Part shown: positions 46,551 through 54,990 of the stretch, piece by piece
Layout of the letters: the number at the start of each line of letters is the position of its first letter
Numbering within the stretch: the stretch's first letter is position 1
Origin: Candidatus Roizmanbacteria bacterium GW2011_GWC1_37_12
Lineage (GTDB): Bacteria > Patescibacteriota > Microgenomatia > UBA1406 > GWC2-37-13
NCBI GenBank assembly: GCA_000991135.1
Contig: LBST01000002.1
Span: 24,886-88,885 of the forward strand
DNA: 64,000 bases
Direction: 5' to 3'
Translations under genes and position numbers: made by a program
Notes under the pieces: generated by a model
Databases searched by the model: none
Told to the model about the DNA's origin: nothing
Seen by the model: only the letters and a program-made list of their open reading frames with translations

Positions 46551-47798
46551 ATGCACAAGGAAACCGCCTTTAAAATTCTCCTCTATATCCTAATCCCTCT
46601 ACAACTGTTGATCTTTACTTTCTTGGTTCCGCCTTTTCAAAAGCCCGACGAAAAACCTCATTTTGAAAAATCCCTTTTGATCAGCAAGGGTTATTTGTTC
46701 TGTCAAAAAAAATCGAATAACACGGTTCCCCTTGAAAAAAAATACATCGACTTTATTAAAAGAGGCCCTGAAAAAACCGATTTTAATATCGATTACCTCT
46801 GTAGCTTCCCAGTTATCTCTTATCTGCCTCAAGCGTTGGCATTAGTAATCGCCTCTATTTTCAAACTCAACCCGCTCTTGTCTTTGTATTTTGGCCGCCT
46901 GGCAATGGCTCTCCTTGGTTACTTTTGGTTTTTGTATCTTTATCGAAAAATATCTGATAATTATAAATTGATAGTTCTTTTCACTTTTTCTTTACCAATG
47001 ACCCTGCATCAAATTTCTTCTTTCAGTTACGATGCGCTCCACATCATGTTGGCGCTGACCTTTTTTACTTTAATAATGAACTACCGACTAAAAAAAAGGC
47101 TCGATTCTTGGATATATTTGAAATTGTTCTTTGTCCTATTCTTATTTTTATCGAGTAAAAAAATCGGCTATGAAACTTTCTATCTATTCCTTTTCTTGCT
47201 TCCCTTTAAAATAAAATCGATGATAGTATCGACTGTTATTTTTATCCCTTTTTATTTTTTATCGAAGATTACTGGATCTTATGATCTTCAATATTCACTG
47301 ACCAATCTAGTCTATAATCCTTTACAGCAGCTAAATTTTTTGTTATCCGATCCTTTTAACATATTAAAAGTAATAGCCATCACTACAATTCAGCGCCTGG
47401 GTTTTTACCTGCAAAGCATGATCGGAATTTTCGGTTGGCTCGAATATGGATTAGACCCATTATCCTATTTAATTTATGGATTATTGTTTGTTTATGTTAT
47501 CGTAGGGACAATTCATGAATTGTCCCTACAAAAATATAAAACAATATTGTTATTTTTAACTCTATTAATTTCCTATATTTTCATAGTTTTATTAGCTTTT
47601 GTTTTCAATACAACTGCCGGAGTGCTCACGGCCCACGGAATCCAGGGAAGATACTTTATTCCTTTTCTTCCATTTATTATTTTTTTTATTATCCAAATCA
47701 AAACCAGTCCGATTTTTCAGAAAGTTCTTTATCTTTCAATAGTTATTTTTCTTATATCAGCTACATTTTACGCTGTCTTTAAAAGATATTATTGGTAA
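46551..47798 (+). CDS. DUF2142-like membrane protein
   Basis: FLVPPFQKPDEKPHFEKSLLISKG N-terminal motif, about 11 TM segments. Confidence 0.75.
   Translation: MHKETAFKILLYILIPLQLLIFTFLVPPFQKPDEKPHFEKSLLISKGYLFCQKKSNNTVPLEKKYIDFIKRGPEKTDFNIDYLCSFPVISYLPQALALVIASIFKLNPLLSLYFGRLAMALLGYFWFLYLYRKISDNYKLIVLFTFSLPMTLHQISSFSYDALHIMLALTFFTLIMNYRLKKRLDSWIYLKLFFVLFLFLSSKKIGYETFYLFLFLLPFKIKSMIVSTVIFIPFYFLSKITGSYDLQYSLTNLVYNPLQQLNFLLSDPFNILKVIAITTIQRLGFYLQSMIGIFGWLEYGLDPLSYLIYGLLFVYVIVGTIHELSLQKYKTILLFLTLLISYIFIVLLAFVFNTTAGVLTAHGIQGRYFIPFLPFIIFFIIQIKTSPIFQKVLYLSIVIFLISATFYAVFKRYYW
47502..47529. repeat. 28-bp perfect palindrome inside the DUF2142-like CDS
   Basis: gtagggacaattca|tgaattgtccctac. Confidence 0.95.
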
Positions 47799-47837
47799 AA
47801 ATATTTACTAATAAAAAATGTTATATAATAATAATTC

Positions 47838-48458
47838 ATGAAGATCCTCGAAGTAAAGGCATTGGCCATTCCCGAAATCAAGATAATCAAAAATCATAGA
47901 TTCAGCGATGACCGCGGTTATTTTGTGGAAATATTTCGAGAATCAGATTTGATTAAAATAATTCCGGATTTTAAACTAAAACAGGTTAATGAAAGCTATT
48001 CAAAAGCTGGGGTTATCAGAGGACTTCATTTTCAATGGAATCCTTATCAGGGAAAGCTCGTAAGAACCGTAAGGGGCCATATGCTCGACATCGCCGTCGA
48101 CATCAGACTGAATTCGCCTACATATGGCAAAGGGATTATTTACGACATGCTAACTTCCGAACAAATTGATTACTTTGAGTCTATCTGGATACCGGTTGGG
48201 TTTGCCCACGGTTGTGTTTTTTTGGAGGAGACAATTATCGAATATCTCTGCACCAACGAATATAGCCCAACTACTGAAACAGGCATTTCGCCGTTATCAC
48301 CAGACATTGATTGGTCTTTAGCCGATAAAAATCTGGTTAAAATATTTCAAGACACTATAAAAAACCCTCTCGTGTCCGACAAAGACAAAGCCGGAGTCAA
48401 CTTTAAAGATTGGGTCAACGATCCAAGAAGCAGCAACTTCATCTACGTAAGAACATAG
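47838..48458 (+). CDS. rfbC: dTDP-4-dehydrorhamnose 3,5-epimerase family protein
   Basis: DDRGYFVEIFRESD, QVNESYSKAGVIRGLHFQWNPYQGKLVRTVRGHMLDIAVDIR, GFAHGC. Confidence 0.9.
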   Translation: MKILEVKALAIPEIKIIKNHRFSDDRGYFVEIFRESDLIKIIPDFKLKQVNESYSKAGVIRGLHFQWNPYQGKLVRTVRGHMLDIAVDIRLNSPTYGKGIIYDMLTSEQIDYFESIWIPVGFAHGCVFLEETIIEYLCTNEYSPTTETGISPLSPDIDWSLADKNLVKIFQDTIKNPLVSDKDKAGVNFKDWVNDPRSSNFIYVRT

Positions 48459-48501
48459 ACTTCGTTAAATTAATATCGTTACAACAACCTAAATATACTG
48501 T

Positions 48502-48524
48502 TTTGTAGCGTATAGTCTATAGAC
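48502..48524. repeat. 23-nt dispersed repeat copy 1
   Basis: tttgtagcgtatagtctatagac, identical to 63913-63935. Confidence 0.92.
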
Positions 48525-48563
48525 AATTTCCAATTAATAATTTACAATTTTCAATAAAATTAC
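48525..48563. repeat. Left flanking repeat of the four-helix-bundle ORF
   Basis: caatttccaattaataatttacaattttcaataaaatta; shares tttacaattttcaataaa with the 44.76 kb element. Confidence 0.8.
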
Positions 48564-48564
48564 T

Positions 48565-48930
48565 ATGACTCAATTTACAATAAAATACGATTTGGAAGAT
48601 AGAACTGCTAGGTTTGGAGAGCAAATAATAATGTTTTGCAAAAGCATTAATGAAACTACTATTTCAAGACCGATTATTAATCAGCTTATAAAATCAGCAA
48701 CAAGTATTGGGGCAAATTATATGGAGGCAAACGGCGCTAGTTCAAGAGGTGATTTTAGAAACAAAATATTTATCTGTAAAAAAGAATCTCAGGAAACAAA
48801 ACATTGGCTTAGGATGTTAGGCGTTTACGATTCTGGTCTTAAAGAAAAGATTATACCACTTTGGAATGAAGCTCAATCCCTAACGATGATCTTCCAGAAA
48901 ATAACCAATTCTCTTAATAAAAAGGTTTGA
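48565..48930 (+). CDS. Four-helix-bundle protein (23S rRNA intervening-sequence protein family)
   Basis: RFGEQIIMFCKSI...PIINQLIKSATSIGANYMEANGASSRGDFRNKIFICKKESQETKHWLRML; 121 aa. Confidence 0.88.
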   Translation: MTQFTIKYDLEDRTARFGEQIIMFCKSINETTISRPIINQLIKSATSIGANYMEANGASSRGDFRNKIFICKKESQETKHWLRMLGVYDSGLKEKIIPLWNEAQSLTMIFQKITNSLNKKV

Positions 48931-48931
48931 T

Positions 48932-48990
48932 AATTGAAGATTGAATCATTCAATGTAAATTGGAAATGGAAAATGGAAAATTTATAGGGT
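48932..48990. repeat. Right flanking repeat of the four-helix-bundle ORF
   Basis: attgaagattgaatcattcaatgtaaattggaaatggaaaatggaaaattta; imperfect inverted copy of the left flank. Confidence 0.8.
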
Positions 48991-49008
48991 GTAATAGCTT
49001 AAAGAACT

Positions 49009-49017
49009 TGATAAAAT
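49009..49017 (+). promoter_or_regulatory. Extended -10 promoter, 7 nt before the GT4 start
   Basis: TGA-TAAAAT. Confidence 0.5.
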
Positions 49018-49024
49018 TACTCTT

Positions 49025-50161
49025 ATGAAGATTGGAATTGATATCACGATGCTGGTCTATGCCGGATCAGGAGTCGCCAGCTATACTTATAATCTAGTAA
49101 AAAACCTTCTTGAAAATGACCATCAAAACGAGTATCGACTTTTCTATTCAAGTTTTAGACGGCCGAAAAATTTTTACTATCTTAAAGAGCTAAAAAAACT
49201 TGGAGGAAAAATCTATCAATATCCATTTCCTCCTACACTTTTAAAAATTATTTGGGGAAGACTGAATATCATCCCTATCGAATGGTTTACCGGAAAGGTC
49301 GATGTTTTTTTCTTTTCCGATTTTCTTCGTCCACCCCTATTGCCTGGAACAAAAGGAATAACGACGATTCATGATTTGACTTGGAAATTGTTTCCCCAAT
49401 ACCATACTCAAGACGTGATTTCCGCCCACGAAAAAAAATTAGAAAAAACGATTAAATATAATGATGAAATTATCGTCGACTCGGAAAATACAAAAGTTGA
49501 TTTATTTAAGCTCTATCCTCAAATTAATAAAAACAAAGTTCACATCATCTATCCAGGAATCGACGAAAGCTTTAAACCCATTGATGATGAAAAGACAATT
49601 GAACAAGTATTAAACAAATATTTCAAATTTCAAATTTCAAATTTCAAATTTTTATTATATGTGGGTGCTATAGAACCGCGTAAAAATCTGACCGCCGCTA
49701 TCAAAATTTTCTACGAATTAATCCACAACCAACAATTTAACAATATAACAATTGAACAATTTATTATTATTGGCAGAGCGGGATGGAAAAACGAAAAAGT
49801 CTACCAGTTGGTCAAAGACCTTCATCTCGAAGATAAAGTTAAATTCTTAGGGTTCGTCGAAGACAGCGACTTGCCTTATTTTTATAACGCCTGCCGCGCT
49901 TTTATTTATCTATCCAAATATGAAGGCTTTGGCCTTCCTCCGGTTGAAGCGGCTGCCTGCGGAAAAATGGTCCTTCTATACCAAAATTCTTCCCTCAAGG
50001 AAATATTCAAACCTGGTTATCCCTTTACTAGAGTTGGGGAGGAGTTAAAAACTTTAAAAGAAATTATTGATGGCAAATACGATATAAAAAAATATCAAAA
50101 AGAATTTTCCTGGGCCACCTATTGCCATCGGTTCTTAAAAATATTAGAATCTAGTCAATGA
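49025..50161 (+). CDS. Glycosyltransferase family 4
   Basis: LYVGAIEPRKNLTAAIKIF...YLSKYEGFGLPPVEAAACGKMVLLYQNSSLKEI. Confidence 0.92.
   Translation: MKIGIDITMLVYAGSGVASYTYNLVKNLLENDHQNEYRLFYSSFRRPKNFYYLKELKKLGGKIYQYPFPPTLLKIIWGRLNIIPIEWFTGKVDVFFFSDFLRPPLLPGTKGITTIHDLTWKLFPQYHTQDVISAHEKKLEKTIKYNDEIIVDSENTKVDLFKLYPQINKNKVHIIYPGIDESFKPIDDEKTIEQVLNKYFKFQISNFKFLLYVGAIEPRKNLTAAIKIFYELIHNQQFNNITIEQFIIIGRAGWKNEKVYQLVKDLHLEDKVKFLGFVEDSDLPYFYNACRAFIYLSKYEGFGLPPVEAAACGKMVLLYQNSSLKEIFKPGYPFTRVGEELKTLKEIIDGKYDIKKYQKEFSWATYCHRFLKILESSQ
49621..49648. repeat. Perfect heptanucleotide tandem repeat (TTTCAAA)4 inside a GT4 CDS
   Basis: tttcaaa x4, encoding FKFQISNFKF. Confidence 0.95.
49731..49762. repeat. 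8-bp tandem repeat inside a GT4 CDS
   Basis: aacaattt aacaatat aacaattg aacaattt. Confidence 0.85.
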
Positions 50162-51258
50162 AATCTTATACTTCTGAATCAGTTTGCGCAGGACATCCGG
50201 ATAAAATCTGCGACCAAATTAGCGATGCGATATTGGACGAAGCCCTAAAAAAAGATAAGTTTTCCCGCGTCGCCGTCGAAACCATGGTGACAAAAAACTT
50301 TGTCGCCCTGGCAGGAGAAGTCACCAGCAAAGCAAAATTAAACTACAAATCGATTGCCCGGGTAATCATCAAAAAACTCGGTTATACCGATCCTAAATTG
50401 GGATTTACAGACAAATCCCCGGTCGTAGTAAAAATCCACACCCAATCGCCAGATATCGCCGTTGGCGTTGATAAACTCGGTGCCGGCGACCAAGGAATGA
50501 TGTTTGGATACGCTACTTCTGAAAGCAAAGAATATATGCCGCTTCCTATTACTTTAGCGCACAGATTGGCAATGGAAATAGACTGGTTAAGGGAGACAAA
50601 ACGTCTCCCCTACATAAGACCTGATGGAAAAACACAGGTAACCATGGCTTATGAAAATGGAAAGCCCAAAACTATCGAAACAGTTATTTTGGCAGTGCCG
50701 CACAGTGAAAAAATTCAGTTAAAAGAAGTTAAAGACGCGTTGTTTAAACAGGTCGTTGTTAAAGTGTTAACAAGTTACGGGTTAAAAATAAAACAAAATC
50801 AATTAGTTGTTAATGGAACAGGCGTCTGGCACATCGGCGGCCCGGCATCAGATACCGGCGTCACAGGAAGAAAAATAATCGTCGATACTTATGGTTCTTT
50901 TGCGAAGGTCGGCGGTGGCTGCTTTTCCGGAAAAGACCCGACCAAGGTCGACAGAAGCGGCGCCTATGCCGCCCGTTTTTTAGCCAAGAATATTGTTGCC
51001 CGCGGTCTCGCCCAAAAATGCGAAGTCCGTCTCGCTTATTTCATCGGCGCCAAAAAACCAATTATGCAGGAAGTAGAAACATTCAACACCGAAAAAGAAC
51101 CAGAAAAAATTATTAAAAGCTTTATGAATAAATTACTCGATACCTCCCTCCAGGGAATTCTTGACGGGCTAAATCTTCGAAGACCGATATATTTTAAAAC
51201 CGCCTCCTATGGCCATTTTGGTCGAGATATCTTTCCTTGGGAGAAGATCGTCAGATAA
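50158..51258 (+). CDS. metK: S-adenosylmethionine synthetase
   Basis: TSESVCAGHPDKICDQISDAILDEAL, GAGDQGMMFGYAT, GGGCFSGKDPTKVDRSGAYAAR. Confidence 0.97.
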   Translation: MKSYTSESVCAGHPDKICDQISDAILDEALKKDKFSRVAVETMVTKNFVALAGEVTSKAKLNYKSIARVIIKKLGYTDPKLGFTDKSPVVVKIHTQSPDIAVGVDKLGAGDQGMMFGYATSESKEYMPLPITLAHRLAMEIDWLRETKRLPYIRPDGKTQVTMAYENGKPKTIETVILAVPHSEKIQLKEVKDALFKQVVVKVLTSYGLKIKQNQLVVNGTGVWHIGGPASDTGVTGRKIIVDTYGSFAKVGGGCFSGKDPTKVDRSGAYAARFLAKNIVARGLAQKCEVRLAYFIGAKKPIMQEVETFNTEKEPEKIIKSFMNKLLDTSLQGILDGLNLRRPIYFKTASYGHFGRDIFPWEKIVR

Positions 51259-52233
51259 TTATTTACCGTAGCGTTTTAGGTCAGCTTTCACCATCATTTC
51301 CACTAATTCTTCAAAACTTACTTTTGGTTTCCAGCCAAGATTTTTTCTTACCTTATCAGCTTTGGCTTTTAGATTAGGGACTTCGGCCGGCCTCTTGAAT
51401 TGAGGATCGATGACAACATATTTTTTCCAGTCGGAAATGCCTATCGATTTAAAAGCCGCTTCGACAAATTCCCGGACGCTGTGGCTTTCTCCCGTACCGA
51501 CTACATAATCATCAGGATTTTTCTGTTGAAGCATGAGGTACATCGCCTCTACATAGTCTCCGGCAAAACCCCAATCTCGCTTGGCGTCAAGATTTCCCAA
51601 TCGCAGCTCTTTAGCCAAACCCAATTTAATTTTCGCTACGCCGTCGGTGATCTTACGGGTGACAAACTGGATGCCGCGGATAGGCGATTCGTGATTAAAA
51701 AGGATTCCATTTGCAGTAAAGAGACCGTACGATTCGCGATAATTAACAGTCATCCAGTAAGCATAAACTTTGGAGACGCCATAAGGCGATCGGGGATGAA
51801 AAGGAGTTTTTTCGTCCTGGTAGCCATTTGTATGTTGTAGACCAAACATCTCGCTCGTTGACGCCTGATAAAATTTGCTCGTCGGCGAAAAAAACTTGAT
51901 CGCGTTTAAAAGATATAAAGGACCCAAAGAATTAACTTCTGTTGTCAGCTTGGCTTGTTCAAAAGAAGCTTTGACAAAAGACTGGGCGGCCAGATTATAG
52001 ACTTCGTCGGGATGAAGCATCCGGATCAAATTTAAAAGCGATGCTTCATCATTCATGTCTCCCTCGACATAGTCTACATCATTTGTAACTCCAAGGTAAT
52101 CTAAATTGGAAAAATTGGGATTGGAATAACGGCGGATTAACCCAAAAACTTTATAGCCTTTTTTGAGCAAAAGGTCAGCCAAATAAGGTCCGTCTTGGCC
52201 CAAAATCCCCGTCACTAAAGCAGTTTTTGACAT
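51259..52233 (-). CDS. gmd: GDP-mannose 4,6-dehydratase
   Basis: ALVTGILGQDGPYLADLLLKKGYKVFGLIRR, YNLAAQSFV, GILFNHESPIRGIQFVTRKI. Confidence 0.95.
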   Translation of the reverse strand: MSKTALVTGILGQDGPYLADLLLKKGYKVFGLIRRYSNPNFSNLDYLGVTNDVDYVEGDMNDEASLLNLIRMLHPDEVYNLAAQSFVKASFEQAKLTTEVNSLGPLYLLNAIKFFSPTSKFYQASTSEMFGLQHTNGYQDEKTPFHPRSPYGVSKVYAYWMTVNYRESYGLFTANGILFNHESPIRGIQFVTRKITDGVAKIKLGLAKELRLGNLDAKRDWGFAGDYVEAMYLMLQQKNPDDYVVGTGESHSVREFVEAAFKSIGISDWKKYVVIDPQFKRPAEVPNLKAKADKVRKNLGWKPKVSFEELVEMMVKADLKRYGK

Positions 52234-52244
52234 ATTAAGTTTAA

Positions 52245-52253
52245 ATTATAGCA
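52245..52253 (-). promoter_or_regulatory. Extended -10 promoter of gmd
   Basis: Minus strand TGC-TATAAT, 11 nt before ATG. Confidence 0.5.
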
Positions 52254-52300
52254 CATTTCGTAAGAGTCAATTCTAATAATTCGAGACAGTCCCCGCAATA

Positions 52301-52309
52301 TGATAGAAT
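52301..52309 (+). promoter_or_regulatory. Extended -10 promoter, 6 nt before the flippase start
   Basis: TGA-TAGAAT. Confidence 0.5.
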
Positions 52310-52315
52310 AATAGA

Positions 52316-53599
52316 ATGCTCGGAAGAATCCTTGGCTTTATCAAAAAACCCACCAGCCGCGACATTCTCATTAATACCATCGGCAACTACTTAAATGTTT
52401 TCTTCGTCGCCTTTTTTGCCTTTTTGCTGGTTCGCATCATGCAACCTTCAGACTATGGGGTCTTAAGTGTTTTATTGGGAGTTTCGTATGTCCTCGCTAA
52501 TATTCTTGACTTTGGCACGACCGCCAGCATCTATTCATACTTACCGCCGATGATTGAAAAACGCCACAAAAATACCTATATCTTTCTTAAAACTATATTT
52601 TCTTATCAAACCGGTTTTTCCCTGATCGTCATTACGCTTCTTTTTCTTTTTTTCCCTTACTTGGATAGAATATTTTTCAAGACGGGCGCTCCGAAATGGG
52701 AACTCTATCTGACGACCTTTTCCGTCCTCTTTTTTATCTGGCAAAACTACGCGATAAACGCTCTCAACGCCGGAAAACAATTTTTAAAAGCTAATCTCTA
52801 TCTTAACCTCTCAAACATTACGAAAACTGCTTTGATTTTTGTCCTTATTCCTCTAAAACTGGTAAACGTGGGGACGATCATCTTTGCTTTTGGTATCTTT
52901 GGTCCATTGACTTTTTTCCTTTTTTTGTTCTTTGAAAAAAAACACATCTTTCTTTCGATTATTAGAGCGCCGGTCAAAAAAGAAGAGTTTCGCTTCGGTT
53001 ATACGATGACTTTTTTTATCGCTTCCCAGTTTTTTAATTTAGCGTCTCGGATGGACCTGTTTTTGTTATCTTTTTTCCTTTCTAAATCACCGGAGGTAGG
53101 CTACTACGGTTTATCCCAAAAAATTATTCTCACGGTGATGGCTTCAATTGCCTCGATCACTCAAGTCTTATCGCCAAATTTTTCTAAGATAAAAACGAAA
53201 CAAGAAGTCGTTAAAGAATTTAGCCACGGATTTTTGTATCTTTTAGTCCCTGCCTTTCTTTTTGTAGCACTATTTTTTACCCCTAATTGGGTTTTTTATA
53301 TTTTTTTCACCGAAAAGTTCGCCCAAACCGCCGAGATCACCAAGGCTTTGAGCCTGCCTTTTATTATCTATACCTTTCTCAACCTCCCTTTTCTTTTTTT
53401 GCTTTATACCGTCAAAAAACCAAAAGTAATCCTCTTTAGCAATATAATTTTCTTCGTTGTCGTAACGGCCGGCTGTTATTACACAATTCCCAAATACGGA
53501 GTCTTTGGACCACCGCCCATCATTGCCTTAGGACTTATACTCATTCTTATTGTCAGCTTGATTTTCAGCATCAAAGAGTATAAAAAAATCACTGCCTAG
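52316..53599 (+). CDS. Oligosaccharide flippase (Wzx/MATE-like)
   Basis: NTIGNYLNVFFVAFFAFLLVRIMQPSDYGVLSVLLGVSYVLANILDFGTTASI; about 12 TM segments. Confidence 0.88.
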   Translation: MLGRILGFIKKPTSRDILINTIGNYLNVFFVAFFAFLLVRIMQPSDYGVLSVLLGVSYVLANILDFGTTASIYSYLPPMIEKRHKNTYIFLKTIFSYQTGFSLIVITLLFLFFPYLDRIFFKTGAPKWELYLTTFSVLFFIWQNYAINALNAGKQFLKANLYLNLSNITKTALIFVLIPLKLVNVGTIIFAFGIFGPLTFFLFLFFEKKHIFLSIIRAPVKKEEFRFGYTMTFFIASQFFNLASRMDLFLLSFFLSKSPEVGYYGLSQKIILTVMASIASITQVLSPNFSKIKTKQEVVKEFSHGFLYLLVPAFLFVALFFTPNWVFYIFFTEKFAQTAEITKALSLPFIIYTFLNLPFLFLLYTVKKPKVILFSNIIFFVVVTAGCYYTIPKYGVFGPPPIIALGLILILIVSLIFSIKEYKKITA

Positions 53600-54971
53600 A
53601 ATACTCTTCTAAAATTAGTCCTCGAAAGGATTTTTTATTAGTCAAACTAAATTTTTTTTCTTGGAGAAGTTTTTGATAATCTAATCCATGAATGTCAGCC
53701 GTATAAGGAATAACTAGGATTTTTTTATCCTTTAATTCGTAATCCGCAATCCGTAATTCTTTAATCAATAAATTTGGGTGATAATATTTGACTGGATCAC
53801 TCGACGACAAAATCATATAAACCGATTTATCACTAGGCAGACTTTTTACCAAGCTCTTCCAGTCTTCACGATGAAATTGCGGAAACAAAAGATAGACCAA
53901 AGAAAACACTAAAAACCCCATAGCTATTGCCAGGCCCTGCCTCCGCAACCTCGGAGGTTGCCGATCGGCCTTGTCTGATAAGCTAAAACTAAGCAAAATT
54001 GCCATAATCGGAATTAGGTATATGAAGCGGAAGTATTGAAGTAGGGGAGTGAAAAATGAAATAATAAAACCTAGGATTAATGGAAAAGTAAACAAGTATA
54101 ATAACAAAATTTTCAATTTGAAATTTTCAATTTTCAATGAATCTTCAATTTTTAATTTTAAATTATTAAATAATATAGAAAAAACGAATAACGACCATAA
54201 ACCACTTATAAAGTAATATATCCACTTAGGATAAAAGTCAATTCTGCCAATACTGAACTTTATAGGAATCAAAAGTAGGTTCTTAACGTTTGCTTTCCCC
54301 AATACATACGACCAATTAGTCACATTGGTCATAGAAATTTTAGCATTAATCAACTGTTGATGAAGTAGGGGAGAAACCAGCAAAAAATCTACAAATACTA
54401 CAAATAAACAAATAAACAAATTCTTATATTGCCGTTTATAAAGAAAACATAGTAAGAACGCTGCTATTAAAAAAACCGAACCGTAAAATGTCAAAAGCGC
54501 TAAAGTACAAAATAATAAAAAAAATATTTGATTTTTAATATGTATTTTTGATTTTTGATTTTTGATATTTGATATAAAAAAATAGAGTGCTACTGTCAAG
54601 AAGAACGTCGCCATTAAATACATTCTTGCTTCTTGAGAATAGTAAACAATTAATGGATTAAATAGAAAAAATATTGCCGACCAGATTCCACCGATCAAAT
54701 AGACTACATATCCTGTCATTAGACTAAATAAGACCGACGGAATTCTTAAAGATATTTCCGAATAGCCGAAAATATTTGTCCAGAACTTCATAAATAAGTA
54801 ATAAAGAGGCGGATGAAAATCAAGAGGAGAAAATTTAGTAATAATTTCTGAATAATTATAATTTTGAATAACCTTCGCCGTCGTCGCCTCATCTAACCAA
54901 AGAGATTGATCCAAAGCAATTAAACGAATTAGGAAAGCGAAAAGAAAAACCAGAATAACTTTTTTATTCAT
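53589..54971 (-). CDS. GT-C dolichyl-phosphate-mannose mannosyltransferase-like (PMT/ArnT) membrane protein
   Basis: LDQSLWLDEATTAKVIQNY...FHPPLYYLFMKFWTNIFGYSEISLRIPSVLF; contains several in-frame repeat tracts. Confidence 0.85.
   Translation of the reverse strand: MNKKVILVFLFAFLIRLIALDQSLWLDEATTAKVIQNYNYSEIITKFSPLDFHPPLYYLFMKFWTNIFGYSEISLRIPSVLFSLMTGYVVYLIGGIWSAIFFLFNPLIVYYSQEARMYLMATFFLTVALYFFISNIKNQKSKIHIKNQIFFLLFCTLALLTFYGSVFLIAAFLLCFLYKRQYKNLFICLFVVFVDFLLVSPLLHQQLINAKISMTNVTNWSYVLGKANVKNLLLIPIKFSIGRIDFYPKWIYYFISGLWSLFVFSILFNNLKLKIEDSLKIENFKLKILLLYLFTFPLILGFIISFFTPLLQYFRFIYLIPIMAILLSFSLSDKADRQPPRLRRQGLAIAMGFLVFSLVYLLFPQFHREDWKSLVKSLPSDKSVYMILSSSDPVKYYHPNLLIKELRIADYELKDKKILVIPYTADIHGLDYQKLLQEKKFSLTNKKSFRGLILEEYSRQ
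53734..53765. repeat. Heptad-period repeat in the PMT-like CDS
   Basis: aattcgt aatccgc aatccgt aattctt taat; encodes IKELRIADYEL. Confidence 0.85.
53945..53961. repeat. 17-bp palindrome inside the PMT-like CDS
   Basis: gcaacctc-g-gaggttgc, within a GC-rich tract encoding DRQPPRLRRQG. Confidence 0.8.
54113..54172. repeat. Heptad-period repeat in the PMT-like CDS
   Basis: attttca atttgaa attttca attttca atgaatc ttcaatt tttaatt ttaaatt. Confidence 0.75.
54537..54578. repeat. 42-bp dispersed repeat copy A (heptad period)
   Basis: aatatgtatttttgatttttgatttttgatatttgatataaa; 2 mismatches to 57859-57900. Confidence 0.9.
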
Positions 54972-54990
54972 TTAGTATAATTATATAGAA

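Noticed and set aside
48565-48930. 23S rRNA gene around the IVS-type ORF
   Set aside because: Flanking sequence is an rfbC-type gene and a glycosyltransferase; no rRNA sequence is present.
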